Part shown: positions 9,402 to 18,928 of the stretch, one piece after another
Layout: each line of letters starts with the position of its first letter
Numbering within the stretch: the stretch's first letter is position 1
DNA from: AP-15 sp963732095
GTDB taxonomy: Bacteria > Pseudomonadota > Alphaproteobacteria > ATCC43930 > CGMCC-115725
NCBI GenBank assembly: GCA_963732095.1
Contig: CAVSZA010000063.1
Coordinates: 1-64,000, forward strand
Length of the DNA: 64,000 bases
Reading direction: 5' to 3'
The notes under the pieces: model-generated
Told to the model about the DNA's origin: nothing
Seen by the model: the letters and a program-made list of their open reading frames with translations, nothing else
Database searches by the model: none
Program-made: the position numbers and the translations under genes

Positions 9402-10327
9402 TGCAGAATTCCGCCCGCGGGCTGCTTGGCGCCGACCCGATCAGCGATTTCGATGCCGGCCCGCCGCGCATCTCGTTCGAGTTCTTCCCGCCGAAAACGC
9501 AAGAGATGGAAGAGCGCCTGTGGGAGGCGGTCAAGCGCCTCGAACCGTTGCGGCCGCGCTTCGTGTCGGTGACCTACGGCGCCGGCGGCTCGACGCGCGA
9601 GCGCACGCATGCGACGGTGCGCCGCATCCGCCAGGAGACCGCGCTCGAACCGGCGGCGCATCTGACCTGCGTCGCGGCGGCGCGCGAAGAGATCGACGCG
9701 GTGGCGCGCGACTACTGGGAGGCCGGCATCCGCCACATCGTCGCGCTGCGCGGCGACCCGCCGGGCGGCATCGGGGCGGGCTATGCGCCGCACCCGGGCG
9801 GCTACGCCTACGCGGCCGATCTCGTCGCAGGCTTGAAGAAGGTGGCGGATTTCGAGATCAGCGTCGCCGCCTATCCCGAAACCCATCCCGCGGCGCGCGG
9901 CCCCGGCCACGACCTCGACAATCTCAAGGCCAAGCTCGACGCCGGCGCCAGCCGCGCGATCACGCAATTCTTTTTCGACGCCGACGTGTTCCTGCGCTTC
10001 CGCGACCGCGCCCGCGCGGCCGGCATCGCGGTGCCGATCGTTCCCGGCATCCTGCCGGTCACCAATTTCGCGCAATTGAAGCGCATGGCGGCGGCCTGCG
10101 GCGCCTCGATCCCGGCCTGGATGGGCGCCCATTTCGACGGCCTCGACGACGATCCCGACACGCGCCGCCTGGTCGCCGCGTCGCTGACCGCCGAGCAATG
10201 CCGCCGGCTGCAGGCCAACGGCGTCCCCGAATTCCATTTCTACACGCTCAACCGCGCCGACCTGCTCGTCGCGATCTGCCACCTGCTCGGCGTGCGCGCC
10301 CCCAAGCCCGCTGCCGCCGTGGCGTGA
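9401..10327 (+). CDS. metF: 5,10-methylenetetrahydrofolate reductase
   Basis: MetF reduces methylene-THF to methyl-THF with an FAD cofactor, supplying the methyl donor for MetH. The 308 residues show ISFEFFPPKTQEMEERLW near the start, FVSVTYGAGGSTRERTH, HIVALRGDPP, ISVAAYPETHP, DNLKAKLDAGASRAITQFFFD and a C-terminal GVPEFHFYTLNRADL. All are conserved in the family, including the catalytic Glu of the FEFFPP motif. The ATG overlaps the upstream stop codon (TGATG), so it is coupled to the SahR-like gene. metH follows after a 192-bp repeat-containing gap. Confidence 0.95.
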   Translation: MQNSARGLLGADPISDFDAGPPRISFEFFPPKTQEMEERLWEAVKRLEPLRPRFVSVTYGAGGSTRERTHATVRRIRQETALEPAAHLTCVAAAREEIDAVARDYWEAGIRHIVALRGDPPGGIGAGYAPHPGGYAYAADLVAGLKKVADFEISVAAYPETHPAARGPGHDLDNLKAKLDAGASRAITQFFFDADVFLRFRDRARAAGIAVPIVPGILPVTNFAQLKRMAAACGASIPAWMGAHFDGLDDDPDTRRLVAASLTAEQCRRLQANGVPEFHFYTLNRADLLVAICHLLGVRAPKPAAAVA

Positions 10328-10349
10328 TGCACGAACTCTCCCCGGAAAT

Positions 10350-10500
10350 TTACCCTCTCCCCCCGCTTGCGGGGGAGAGGGAAGGGTGAGGGGGGCTGGT
10401 GCGGCAATCTCGGTGCCGCAGGCGAGCCACCTCACCCTCCCACGCCTTCGGCGCGGGCCCCTCCCTCTCCCCCGCTGGGCGGCGGAGAGGGGCTTTCTCC
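10350..10500. repeat. Composite GC-rich inverted-repeat element between metF and metH
   Basis: The gap contains a strong hairpin (CCCTCTCCCCC ... GGGGGAGAGGG, about 10350-10381). It is followed by GGTGAGGGGG, which pairs with CCTCACCCTCC near 10430-10440, and by a second stem CCCTCTCCCCCG ... CGGAGAGGGG near 10463-10493. The nested palindromes look like an alphaproteobacterial REP/intergenic repeat unit. It separates the two methionine genes and could act as an mRNA stability or attenuation element; no function is proven. Confidence 0.75.
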
Positions 10501-10519
10501 GGATGCGTTGCCTGTCGCG

Positions 10520-13500
10520 ATGACTCATTTTCTCGATTACCTCGCCGACCGGGTCGTGCTGTGCGACGGCGCGATGGGGACGCAGGTGCAGGCGCGCAAT
10601 CTCGATATCGAGCGCGACTTTCTCGGGCTCGAGAACTGCACCGAGATTCTGTGCGAGAGCCGCCCCGACCTGGTCCGCGAAATCCATCGCGGCTATCTCG
10701 AAGCCGGCTGCGACGCGCTGCAGACCAACAGCTTCGGCGGCTCGCCGGTCACCCTCGGCGAGTTCGGCATTGCCGACCGCACGTTCGAGCTCAACCGGCG
10801 CGCCGCCGAATTGGCGCGCGAGGCGATCGCCGAATTCGCCTACGACGGCCGCACCCGCTTCGTGCTCGGCTCGCTCGGACCGGGCACCCGGCTGCCCTCA
10901 CTCGGCCATATCTCCTACCAGGACCTCGAGGACGCGCTCGCGCTGCAATGCGCCGGGCTCATCGCCGGCGGCAGCGACGCGATCGCGATCGAGACCTGCC
11001 AGGACCCGCTGCAGATCAAGGCCGCGGTCAACGGCGCCAAGCGCGCCCGCGACGAGGCCGGCAAGGACATTCCGATCCTCGTCAGCGTGACGGTCGAGAC
11101 CACCGGCACCTTGCTGGTCGGCGCCGACATCGCCGCCGCGGCGACGGTCGTCAACGCGCTCGACGTGCCGGTCATCGGCCTCAATTGCGCGACCGGCCCG
11201 CGCGAGATGGCCGAGCACGTCAAATGGCTCGGCGAGAACTGGCCCGGCCATATCTCGGTGCAGCCCAATGCCGGGCTGCCCGAGCTGGTCGACGGCCGCA
11301 CGCATTACCCGCTCGGCCCGACCGAGCTCGCGCAATGGCTCGAGCGCTTCGTGCTCGAGGACGGCGTCGGCCTGATCGGCGGCTGCTGCGGCACCGAGGC
11401 GGCGCACATCGCCGCGCTCGACGCGATGCTGCGGCGCATCGGCCGGGACCGCCCGCGTCCTTTGCCGCGGCGGCGCAACGCGGTGTGGGCCCCCTCGGTC
11501 GCCTCGCTCTACGGCCAGGTGAACCTGCGCCAGGAGAACGCCTACCTGTCGATCGGCGAGCGCTGCAACGCCAACGGCTCGCGCCAATTCCGCCGATTGC
11601 AGGAGCAGGGCGACTGGGACGGCTGCGTCGAGATGGGGCGCGAGCAGGTCAAGGAAGGCTCGCACACGCTCGATCTGTGCACCGCCTTTGTCGGGCGCGA
11701 CGAGATCGCCGACATGACCGAGGCGGTGACGCGCATGCGCGGCGCGGTCAACGCGCCCCTGGTCATCGAACTCGACCGAATACCCGGTGCTCGAAGCGGC
11801 CCTCAAGCTCTACGGCGGCAAGCCGATCATCAACTCGATCAATTTCGAGGACGGCGAAGAGGCGGCCGACAAGCGCCTGGGTCTTGCGCGCCGCTTCGGC
11901 ACGGCGGTGATCGCGCTGACGATCGACGAGACCGGCATGGCGAAGGAGGTCGAGCACAAATTGCAGGTGGCGCGGCGCCTCTACGATTTCGCCTGCGGCA
12001 AGCACGGCCTGCCGCCCTCGGATCTGCTGTTCGACCCGCTGACCTTCACGATCTGCACCGGCAACGCGGACGACCGCAAGCTCGGCCTGTGGACGTTGGA
12101 GGCGATCGAGCGGATCTCGCGCGACATGCCCGAATGCCAGATCATTCTCGGCCTGTCGAACATCTCGTTCGGCCTCAACCCGCCGGCGCGCCACGTCCTC
12201 AACTCGGTCTTTCTCGACCATGCGCTACGCCGCGGCCTCACCGGCGCAATCGTGCATTTCTCGCGGATCGTGCCGTTGCACAAGATCCCGGAAGAAGAGG
12301 CGCGGGTCGCCGAGGATCTGATCTTCGACCGCCGCGCGCGAGGGCTACGACCCGCTGCAGGCCTATATCGCGCTGTTCGAAAACCGCGCGGCCGAGAAGA
12401 CCGAGAAGAAGGGCCGCCCGGAAAAGCTCGAGGACCGGCTCGCGCAGCGCATCGTCGATGGCGACCGGCTCGATCTCGAAGCCGATCTCGACCTGGCGAT
12501 GCAGAATTACACGCCGCTCGACATCATCAACAACATCCTGCTCGGCGGCATGAAGACGGTCGGCGAGCTGTTCGGCGCCGGCAAGATGCAGCTCCCCTTC
12601 GTGCTGCAATCGGCCGAGACGATGAAGGCGGCGGTCCGCTATCTCGAACCGCACATGGAGCGGGTCGAGGGCCAGGAGAAGGGCACGGTCGTGCTGGCGA
12701 CGGTGCGCGGCGACGTCCACGACATCGGCAAGAACCTCGTCGACATCATCCTGACCAACAACGGCTACCGGGTCGTCAATCTCGGCATCAAGCAGCCGAT
12801 CTCTTCGATCCTCGAAGCCGCGGTCACGCACAAGGCGGACGCCGTCGGCATGTCGGGACTGCTCGTCAAATCGACGGTCGTGATGCGCGAGAACCTCGAG
12901 GAGATGAGCCGGCAGGGCCTCTCCGTGCCGGTCATGCTCGGCGGCGCCGCGCTGACCCGCCGCTATGTCGAGGAGGATTGCGTCAAATGCTATGAGGCGG
13001 GGCGCGTCGCCTATGCGCGCGACGCGTTCGACGGCCTCGATCTGATGGACAAGATCGTCACCGGCCGGTTCGATGCGCATCTCGCCGAGGTCAGGCGCAA
13101 GAACGAGGGCCGCCCGGTCAACCAGAGCCGCAAGCTCGGCCGCGCCGCCGACCCCAAGCCGATGCGGCCGGTCGATGTCGAAGAAATCCGCCTGCGCCGC
13201 GCCGAGTTGACGCGCAACGTGCCGGTCCCCGAGCCGCCGTTCTGGGGGCCGCGGACGATCGCGCGGGTGCCGGCCAAGGCGGTCGTGCCCTATCTCAACG
13301 AGCGCATGCTCTACCAATTCCAGTGGGGCTACCGGAAGGACGGGCGCAGCCTCGCCGAATACCGGGAATGGGCCAAGGACGAGTTGCGCCCGGTCCTGCG
13401 CCGCATCCTCGACATCGCGATCCGCGAGGACATCCTCGTCCCGCAGGCCGCCTACGGCTATTGGCCCTGCGCCGCCGAGGGCAACGACGTGATCCTCTTC

Positions 13501-14017
13501 GACACCGAGGGCGAGCCGCGAGCTGACCCGCTTCTCGTTCCCGCGCCAGAACAAGGACGGCGGCCTCTGCATCGCCGATTTCTTCCGCGACGTCGCCGAG
13601 AACGCGCGCGACGTGATCGGCCTGCAGGTCGTGACGATGGGCCGACGCGCCTCCGAGGCGGCGCGCGAATGGTTCGCCGAGAACCGCTACCAGGATTACC
13701 TCTACTTGCACGGCCTCTCGGTCGAGATGGCCGAGGCGCTCGCCGAATACGTCCACAAGCGCATCCGCGGCGAATTGGGCTTTGCCGCCGAGGAAGCCCG
13801 CGACCCCGAGGCGATGCTCGCCCAAGGCTACCGCGGCAGCCGCTATTCCTTCGGCTACCCCGCCTGCCCCAACCTCGCCGACCAGCAGCAATTGCTGGCG
13901 TTACTCCGCGCCGACGAAATCGGCATAACCCTCTCCGAAGAAGACCAGCTCGACCCCGAGCAATCCACCTCCGCGATCGTCCTCCACCACCCCCAGGCGA
14001 AATATTTTTCGGTGTGA
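10520..14017 (+). pseudogene. metH: Cobalamin-dependent methionine synthase MetH, interrupted by three +1 frameshifts
   Basis: MetH transfers methyl from methyl-THF to homocysteine through cobalamin. All four modules are present: the homocysteine domain (VVLCDGAMGTQVQ, GLNCATGPREM, LIGGCCGT zinc ligands), the pterin domain (YLSIGERCNANGSRQF), the B12 domain (VRGDVHDIGKNLVDI with the His ligand) and the reactivation domain (RYSFGYPACPNLADQ). The start is the ATG at 10520 (MTHFLDYLADRVV). The frame shifts near 11769 (GACTCG reads GAACTCG), near 12335 (an extra base in a CGCGCG run) and near 13520 (GAGCCGCGAGCTG). Each shift moves the frame by +1. Protein conservation is excellent across every break, so this is either very recent inactivation or sequence error. 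Total length is about 1165 codons. Confidence 0.9.
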
Positions 14018-14083
14018 ACGTGAGGTGTCGAGTAAATTGCTTGTTGATCGCAGACCGTAGCCCGCTCGCTTGACCGCGCGAGG

Positions 14084-14180
14084 ATGCGAAGCAGCGATAT
14101 CATCAAGGCTCTCGAAAAGAGAGGGCTGGAGATTGGTCCGAGTGTCAGGAAGTCACCACCAACTCGTGCTGATCGAGTGG
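14084..14180 (+). pseudogene. hicA toxin gene stub, truncated and frameshifted
   Basis: From the ATG at 14084 the reading is MRSSDIIKALEK. After a one-base shift it continues EGWRLVRVSGSHHQLV. Joined, this matches the start of HicA mRNA interferases, including the GSHHQ motif with the catalytic His. The gene then stops matching and runs straight into a copy of the metH 3' end at 14181. No hicB is seen. The fragment covers about half of a HicA protein and cannot be functional. Confidence 0.72.
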
Positions 14181-14415
14181 GAATTGGGCTTCGCCGCCGA
14201 GGAAGCTCGCGACCCGAAGGGATGGTCGTGCAAGCGGCCGTTATTCTTTCGGCTACTCCGCCTGTCCCAACTTCGCCCACCAGAAGCGGCTTCTGGTGTT
14301 ACTACGCACCGAGGAAATAGGCATCACCCACTCCGAAGAAGACCAGCGCGACCCGGAGCCATCCCCTTCCCGCGTCGCCGTCCACCACCCGCAGGCGACG
14401 TACTTCTCGGTGTGA
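14181..14415 (+). pseudogene. Degenerate partial duplicate of the metH 3' end
   Basis: The sequence from GAATTGGGCTTCGCCGCCGA to the stop at 14413-14415 aligns with metH 13772-14017. Matching blocks include the GCCGAGGAAGC run, TTCGGCTACnCCGCCTG, CTCCGAAGAAGACCAG and GTCCACCACCC. It is about 11 bp shorter, with small indels and a frameshift. It therefore repeats the last 80 or so codons of the reactivation domain. The junction with the hicA stub suggests an insertion or recombination event in the metH tail region. Confidence 0.85.
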
Positions 14416-14483
14416 GAACAGCGCTCGGCTTCCCTGCGGTGGGGAAAATGCAGGCAAAAATCGCGCATTTATCACTGTGCAAA

Positions 14484-14673
14484 GCGGCGACAATCCAAAA
14501 AACGCGGACTTTGACCAATCTTTAACAACGAGGGGCCGACCTGGCTCGACAATGCGCATAGCGAACTCGACACCGCAGTCGCCGCGGCGTACGGCTGGCC
14601 AGTGGACATCGCGGTAGAAGAGGCGCTGTCGCGCCTGCTGGCCCTCCATCTTGAACGCGCCGCCCTGAAGTAG
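14484..14673 (+). pseudogene. 3' remnant of a DNA methyltransferase gene (restriction-modification type)
   Basis: Codons upstream of 14525 read KAATIQKTRTLTNL. After a one-base shift the frame continues NNEGPTWLDNAHSELDTAVA, then AAYGWPVDIAVEEALSRLLALHLERAALK and a stop. This matches, from memory, the C-terminus of large DNA methyltransferases of restriction-modification systems (pattern LYNxRPTWLDNAHxxLDxAVAAAYGW). Only about 60 codons survive, and the catalytic motifs are missing. Confidence 0.68.
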
Positions 14674-15111
14674 CTGGTTGCGGAGTTCGTCCTTGCGCCT
14701 TCTCGGAGAAAGTGAGGCTGAGCTCCCCAGCCCACACCAGGGCCAGAACCGAGAGCTGCTTTTGGTCGGTGTCGGCGAACGTGCGAACCCGCTGCCCTGA
14801 AACGCGGTTCGACCCTCAACAGGCTAAACCGGCGGCTCACCCAAAAAAAGCCGCAATGGTGCGATACGTATTCGATTATACGGGTGTCCGGCCAATTGGG
14901 TTTGATTTATTGTAATCTATCGCCGGGGAACAGCCAGGATCAGCCAGCTTTTTCGCTGTTTCCGCGAGATACCCCGTGAGTCAAAGATGAGGAATTCCGC
15001 TGGGATGGCGAAGGCCGACGGCTGTTCTTCCGCTGCATTTAACAGCGAGATCAGCGAGCGAGGTCCAGAACTGCACATTCGGGGTAGAGCAACAGTTCTC
15101 GGACAGCGCCA
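14674..15111. other. Degraded intergenic DNA without recognisable gene
   Basis: Open frames here are short and show no family signature on either strand. The stretch lies between two gene remnants, and I read it as part of the same decayed insertion zone. Confidence 0.45.
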
Positions 15112-15240
15112 ATGACCAAAATTCTGATCCTACGCCACGGGCCTGTCGACGGATTTTTTCCCGGGCGGTTTTCGCGGGCGGGCCGATCTGCCGTTGACCG
15201 CCGAGGGGCGCCGTCAGGCCGAGGCGATGGCGTACGCATT
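15112..15240 (+). pseudogene. 5' remnant of a histidine-phosphatase (phosphoglycerate-mutase-like) gene
   Basis: The ATG at 15112 gives MTKILILRHGPVDGFFPGRF with the catalytic RHG motif. After a one-base shift the sequence continues ADLPLTAEGRRQAEAMA, the conserved block that follows RHG in this superfamily (for example alpha-ribazole phosphatases and phosphoglycerate mutases). The remainder of the gene is absent. The fragment is upstream of, and convergent with, the first oligopeptide-binding protein gene. Confidence 0.7.
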
Positions 15241-15366
15241 GTGGGCTGCGATACAAGATAATCTTGCGCGCGAGCTTTATTGCCAAATGTCGAGGGACAA
15301 GCGCACCAGGAGAGACCGAAAGCGACCGGCACAGAGCCGGTGATCACCGCCGTCTGAAATGACGGA

Positions 15367-16965
15367 TCATCTGTCCAGCCACACGTCCTCCATCCGCAAC
15401 CCGTTGTAGATGCTGTTCACCATCGGGGTATAGCCTTTGACATAGGGGTGCCAGCAGGTCCCCGAGCGGTTGTGCCAGAGGATCGGCCGCGCCGCCTCTT
15501 CCGCCAGCTTGCGCTCGATCGCCCATACCAGATTCTTGCGCTTTGCCGGATCAAATTCCATCGATTGACGGTCGACCATCTTGTCGAGCTCAGGGCTGCA
15601 ATAGCGGTCGTAATTGCCCTCGGCGCCGCAAGTAAAGTTTTCGTAGAGCGTCTGATCCGGGTCGTCGAGCCCATTGCCGGTCAGGTTGAGGGCGATGGTG
15701 TAGTCGCCGCGCATGACCCTTGGGAGCCATTGCGCCGTGTCGATCGGGTCGAGCTCGCCGTCGATGTAGATCTCCTTCAATTGGTCGATCAGAATGACCG
15801 CCGGATCGCGGTAGGGCGGGATGTTGCGGGTTGAGACCGTGAGTTTCAGCCTTTTGTCCGGTCCGTAGCCGAGTTTCTCCATGATGCTGCGGGCTTCGGC
15901 GCGGTTCTTCGGGACATCGGGGTTGTAGCCGGGCAGGTTCTTCAGCATGTCGGCGGGCATGCCCCACACGCCCTCCGGCGGCGGCAGCATCGCACCCCCG
16001 AAGTCGCCCTTGCCCTCGGTCAACGTGTCGACAAAGGCCTTGCGGTCCACCGTCAACGCCACCGCCCGCCGCAGCTCGGGCTTGTCGAAAGGCGCCGCCT
16101 CCCGGTTCATCATCACGTTGCGGTTGACGTTTGACGGCACGAGCGCGCAAGTCGCCTCAGGATCCTGCTTCTTGGCGTCCTTCAAGAGCGGCACCTGCAG
16201 AAAGAACGGCGAGGTCATGTCGAACTTGCCGGCGACAAAGGCGAGGATGCCGGTGGACGGGTTCCTGATGATCGTATACTCGATGCCGTCGAGATAGGGC
16301 CGGCCGTTCTTCCAGTAATCCGGGTTTCTGGTGACCCGGATCACCTCGTTGGGCTTGAACTCGACAAATTTGAACGGGCCCGTGCCGATCGGATGCGAGC
16401 GCATATCGCGCGGCGACACATGGCACGGATAGATCGGCGTAAACCCGGAGGCGAGCAGTGCGATAAAGGAGGATTGCGGCCGCCTCAGCCGAAAGGTGAC
16501 TTCGTTGTCGCCGTTCGGCACGACCTCATCGAGATTGCGGTACCACGCCTTGCGCGGGTTTATGCGCAGCTTCTCGGCCGACTTGCCGGTCAGCAGATCC
16601 CAGGTGCACACGACGTCCTTCGCCGTGAAGGGTTTGCCGTCGTGCCATTTCACACCTTGGCGAAGCCGAAACGTCAGCTGGGTCTTGTCCTCGTCCCATG
16701 ACCAGTCGGTCGCGAGATCGGGCACGATCGACTGAAACCCGCTTTGCGGTGCGTCCTGCTTGTACATGACGAGATTGTTGAAGACGCCCATCATCGGGCC
16801 CTCGGCTGCGATCGTCGCTTCCTCGTGGATCGACATGCTCGCCGGACTGTCGAAGAAATAAACTTTCAGGACACCGCCCGATTTTTGGGCCAGAGCCGTG
16901 TCGCCCGTCCATAACGCGCCGAAAAGCACACCGGCCGCCGCCAGTGCGCGCAGATTTCGTTCCAT
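15367..16965 (-). CDS. ABC transporter substrate-binding protein, peptide/nickel/opine family (SBP_bac_5), copy A
   Basis: A 532-residue periplasmic protein starts with a signal peptide (LRALAAAGVLFGALWTGDTALAQ). The family 5 pattern is clear: LTFRLRQGVKWHDGKPFTAKDVVCTWD, PIGTGPFKFVEFKPNEVIRVTRNPDYWKNGRPYLDGIEY, and LRRAVALTVDRKAFVDTL. Such proteins bind oligopeptides, metals or opines for Dpp/Opp-type importers. The neighbouring gene at 17062 is a clear paralogue. No permease or ATPase gene is adjacent, so the partner transporter lies elsewhere or is lost. Confidence 0.9.
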   Translation of the reverse strand: MERNLRALAAAGVLFGALWTGDTALAQKSGGVLKVYFFDSPASMSIHEEATIAAEGPMMGVFNNLVMYKQDAPQSGFQSIVPDLATDWSWDEDKTQLTFRLRQGVKWHDGKPFTAKDVVCTWDLLTGKSAEKLRINPRKAWYRNLDEVVPNGDNEVTFRLRRPQSSFIALLASGFTPIYPCHVSPRDMRSHPIGTGPFKFVEFKPNEVIRVTRNPDYWKNGRPYLDGIEYTIIRNPSTGILAFVAGKFDMTSPFFLQVPLLKDAKKQDPEATCALVPSNVNRNVMMNREAAPFDKPELRRAVALTVDRKAFVDTLTEGKGDFGGAMLPPPEGVWGMPADMLKNLPGYNPDVPKNRAEARSIMEKLGYGPDKRLKLTVSTRNIPPYRDPAVILIDQLKEIYIDGELDPIDTAQWLPRVMRGDYTIALNLTGNGLDDPDQTLYENFTCGAEGNYDRYCSPELDKMVDRQSMEFDPAKRKNLVWAIERKLAEEAARPILWHNRSGTCWHPYVKGYTPMVNSIYNGLRMEDVWLDR

Positions 16966-17061
16966 CTCCCTGTTCCTCCACAGCGCCGCACGCTCGGCCT
17001 CCTCCGGGCGACGCGGCAGCTTGTGCTTAGCTTAGCACGGTTCTGCGCTGAGCCGAGGAGC

Positions 17062-18654
17062 TCAGTTGGCGAGCCACAAATCTTCGAAGCGCGAGCCGTT
17101 GTAGATGCTGTTGACCATCGTCGTCAGACCCTTGAGGTGCGGCTCGCGGCAGTTTGCGGCGCGCGTGTAAAATAGGATCGGACGAGCGTCGTCCTCGATC
17201 AGCTTCCGCTCGACTTCCCACACGATTTTTTTGCGCTTCTGGGGGTCGGGTTCCGCCGATTGCTTGTCGATCAGCTTGTCGACATCGGCATTGCAATAAC
17301 CGGTGTAATTACGTGCGGCGCCGCACACATAATTTTCGTAGAACGCCACGTCGGGATCGTCGACCGCCGTCTCGGTGACGTTCACGGCGATCTTGTAGTC
17401 CTTGCGCATCAGCATCGGATACCATTGGGTCGTATCGATCGGGTTGAGGTCGGCGTCGATGTAGATCTCCTTCAGTTGGCCGATCAAGACCACAGCGGCG
17501 TCGCGATACGCCTGGACATTGCGCGTCGCCACGGTAAGCGACAGCCGCTTATTGGGTCCGTAGCCCAGCTTCTCCATGATTTTGCGGGCTTGCGCGCGGC
17601 TCGCGCCAACGTCCGGATCGTAGCCCGGCAGGTTGCGCATGGCGTAAGGCGGCATGCCCCATATGCCCTCGGGCGGCGGCTGCATGACGGCGCCGATGGT
17701 TCCCTGTCCGTCGGCGATGATGTCGACAAACCCCTGGCGGTCGAGGGCCAGCGACATTGCGCGCCGCAGCTCTGGGTTATCGAACGGCGGCACATTGCGG
17801 TTGACGAGCAGGTTGCGGCTGACATTCGGTATAACCATGTCGCAGATCGCCTGCGGCAGCTGTGTCTTCACATCCTTCAATTGCGGCATCGTGACGCCGA
17901 AATAGACGTCCTCCTTGCCCGCGATGAAGGAAAGGAGTCGCGTCGAGACGTCCTTGATGATCCGATATTCGATGCCGTCGAGGTAAGGCCGCCCCGGTTT
18001 CCAGTAATCCGGATTGCGTACTAATGTGATCGACTGGTTCGGCTTGAATTCAACGAATTTGAACGGTCCGGTACCAATCGGATGCTGGCGCATCTGCGCC
18101 GGGGTTACGTGACACGGATAGATCGGCGTCCACCCGGTCGCCAGCATCGACAGCATCGACGGTTGCGGCCGCTTCAGATGAAAGGTGACTTCGTAGTCGC
18201 CGTTGGTCGAGACCTCCGACACATTGTCGAACCATGGCTTGCGCGGGTTGATCCGCAGCTTTTCAGGCGCTTTGCCCTGGAGTAGGTCGAGGGTGCATTT
18301 GACGTCGGCCGCCGTGAACGGCTTGCCGTCATGCCACTTGACACCCTGATGCAATGGAAACGTCAGTTCCGTGCCGTCCTCGCTCCAGCGCCACTCGGTG
18401 GCGAGCTCGGGCACGACCGAGTCGGGTGTGTTCTGGGGCTCGTCCTGCTTGAAGATGACGAGGTTGTTGAACACGGCCATCATCGGGCGGTTGACGGCTA
18501 CCGTCGATTCCTCGAGCATCGACATGCTGGCGGGGCTGTCGAAATGGCCGATTTTGAGAGTACCGCCCGATTTTTGCGCGAATGATGCGTCCGGTAAGGT
18601 TAACGCCGCTACGAGCGCACCCGCCGCTGCGAGCACGCGCAGATCTCGCTGCAT
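17062..18654 (-). CDS. ABC transporter substrate-binding protein, SBP_bac_5 family, copy B
   Basis: This is the upstream paralogue of copy A. The start MQRDLRVLAAAGALVAALTL at 18654 is chosen because AGGAGGTGGGA lies directly before it and a signal peptide ending SFAQ follows; the longer frame to 18768 lacks both. Diagnostic blocks are LTFPLHQGVKWHDGKPFTAADVKCTLD, PIGTGPFKFVEFKPNQSITLVRNPDYW and ELRRAMSLALDRQGFVDII. The two copies share most block sequences and the C-terminal ending (NSIYNGxRxEDxWL), indicating tandem duplication. They probably form one transcript (96 bp apart). Confidence 0.9.
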   Translation of the reverse strand: MQRDLRVLAAAGALVAALTLPDASFAQKSGGTLKIGHFDSPASMSMLEESTVAVNRPMMAVFNNLVIFKQDEPQNTPDSVVPELATEWRWSEDGTELTFPLHQGVKWHDGKPFTAADVKCTLDLLQGKAPEKLRINPRKPWFDNVSEVSTNGDYEVTFHLKRPQPSMLSMLATGWTPIYPCHVTPAQMRQHPIGTGPFKFVEFKPNQSITLVRNPDYWKPGRPYLDGIEYRIIKDVSTRLLSFIAGKEDVYFGVTMPQLKDVKTQLPQAICDMVIPNVSRNLLVNRNVPPFDNPELRRAMSLALDRQGFVDIIADGQGTIGAVMQPPPEGIWGMPPYAMRNLPGYDPDVGASRAQARKIMEKLGYGPNKRLSLTVATRNVQAYRDAAVVLIGQLKEIYIDADLNPIDTTQWYPMLMRKDYKIAVNVTETAVDDPDVAFYENYVCGAARNYTGYCNADVDKLIDKQSAEPDPQKRKKIVWEVERKLIEDDARPILFYTRAANCREPHLKGLTTMVNSIYNGSRFEDLWLAN

Positions 18655-18928
18655 TCCCACCTCCTGTTCATGGCGCGGGGTCAAATACCCCGCCGCTGCA
18701 TCTTGCTGGCCCGGTTTTTTGAGGCTCCGATGCAAGACGGCAGTACCTCGGAAGATACCACATCCCAAGCGGGCGGGCTACGCGCCCAACACAAGGCGCA
18801 GCACGGCGTGGCGGATAAAACAAACGCCGGCGATGCGAACCACTCAACAGCACTGCCGGCGCCGCCGCGACCCACGCTGGTTTGACAAATCAGCGATTCT
18901 TGTTTGTCCTTGTCGGGTGGGGTTGCGT

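Noticed and set aside
14674..14915. Frame ending VRYVFDYTGVRPIGFDLL considered as a hicB or other gene remnant
   Set aside because: Sequence does not match HicB or another family well enough to name.
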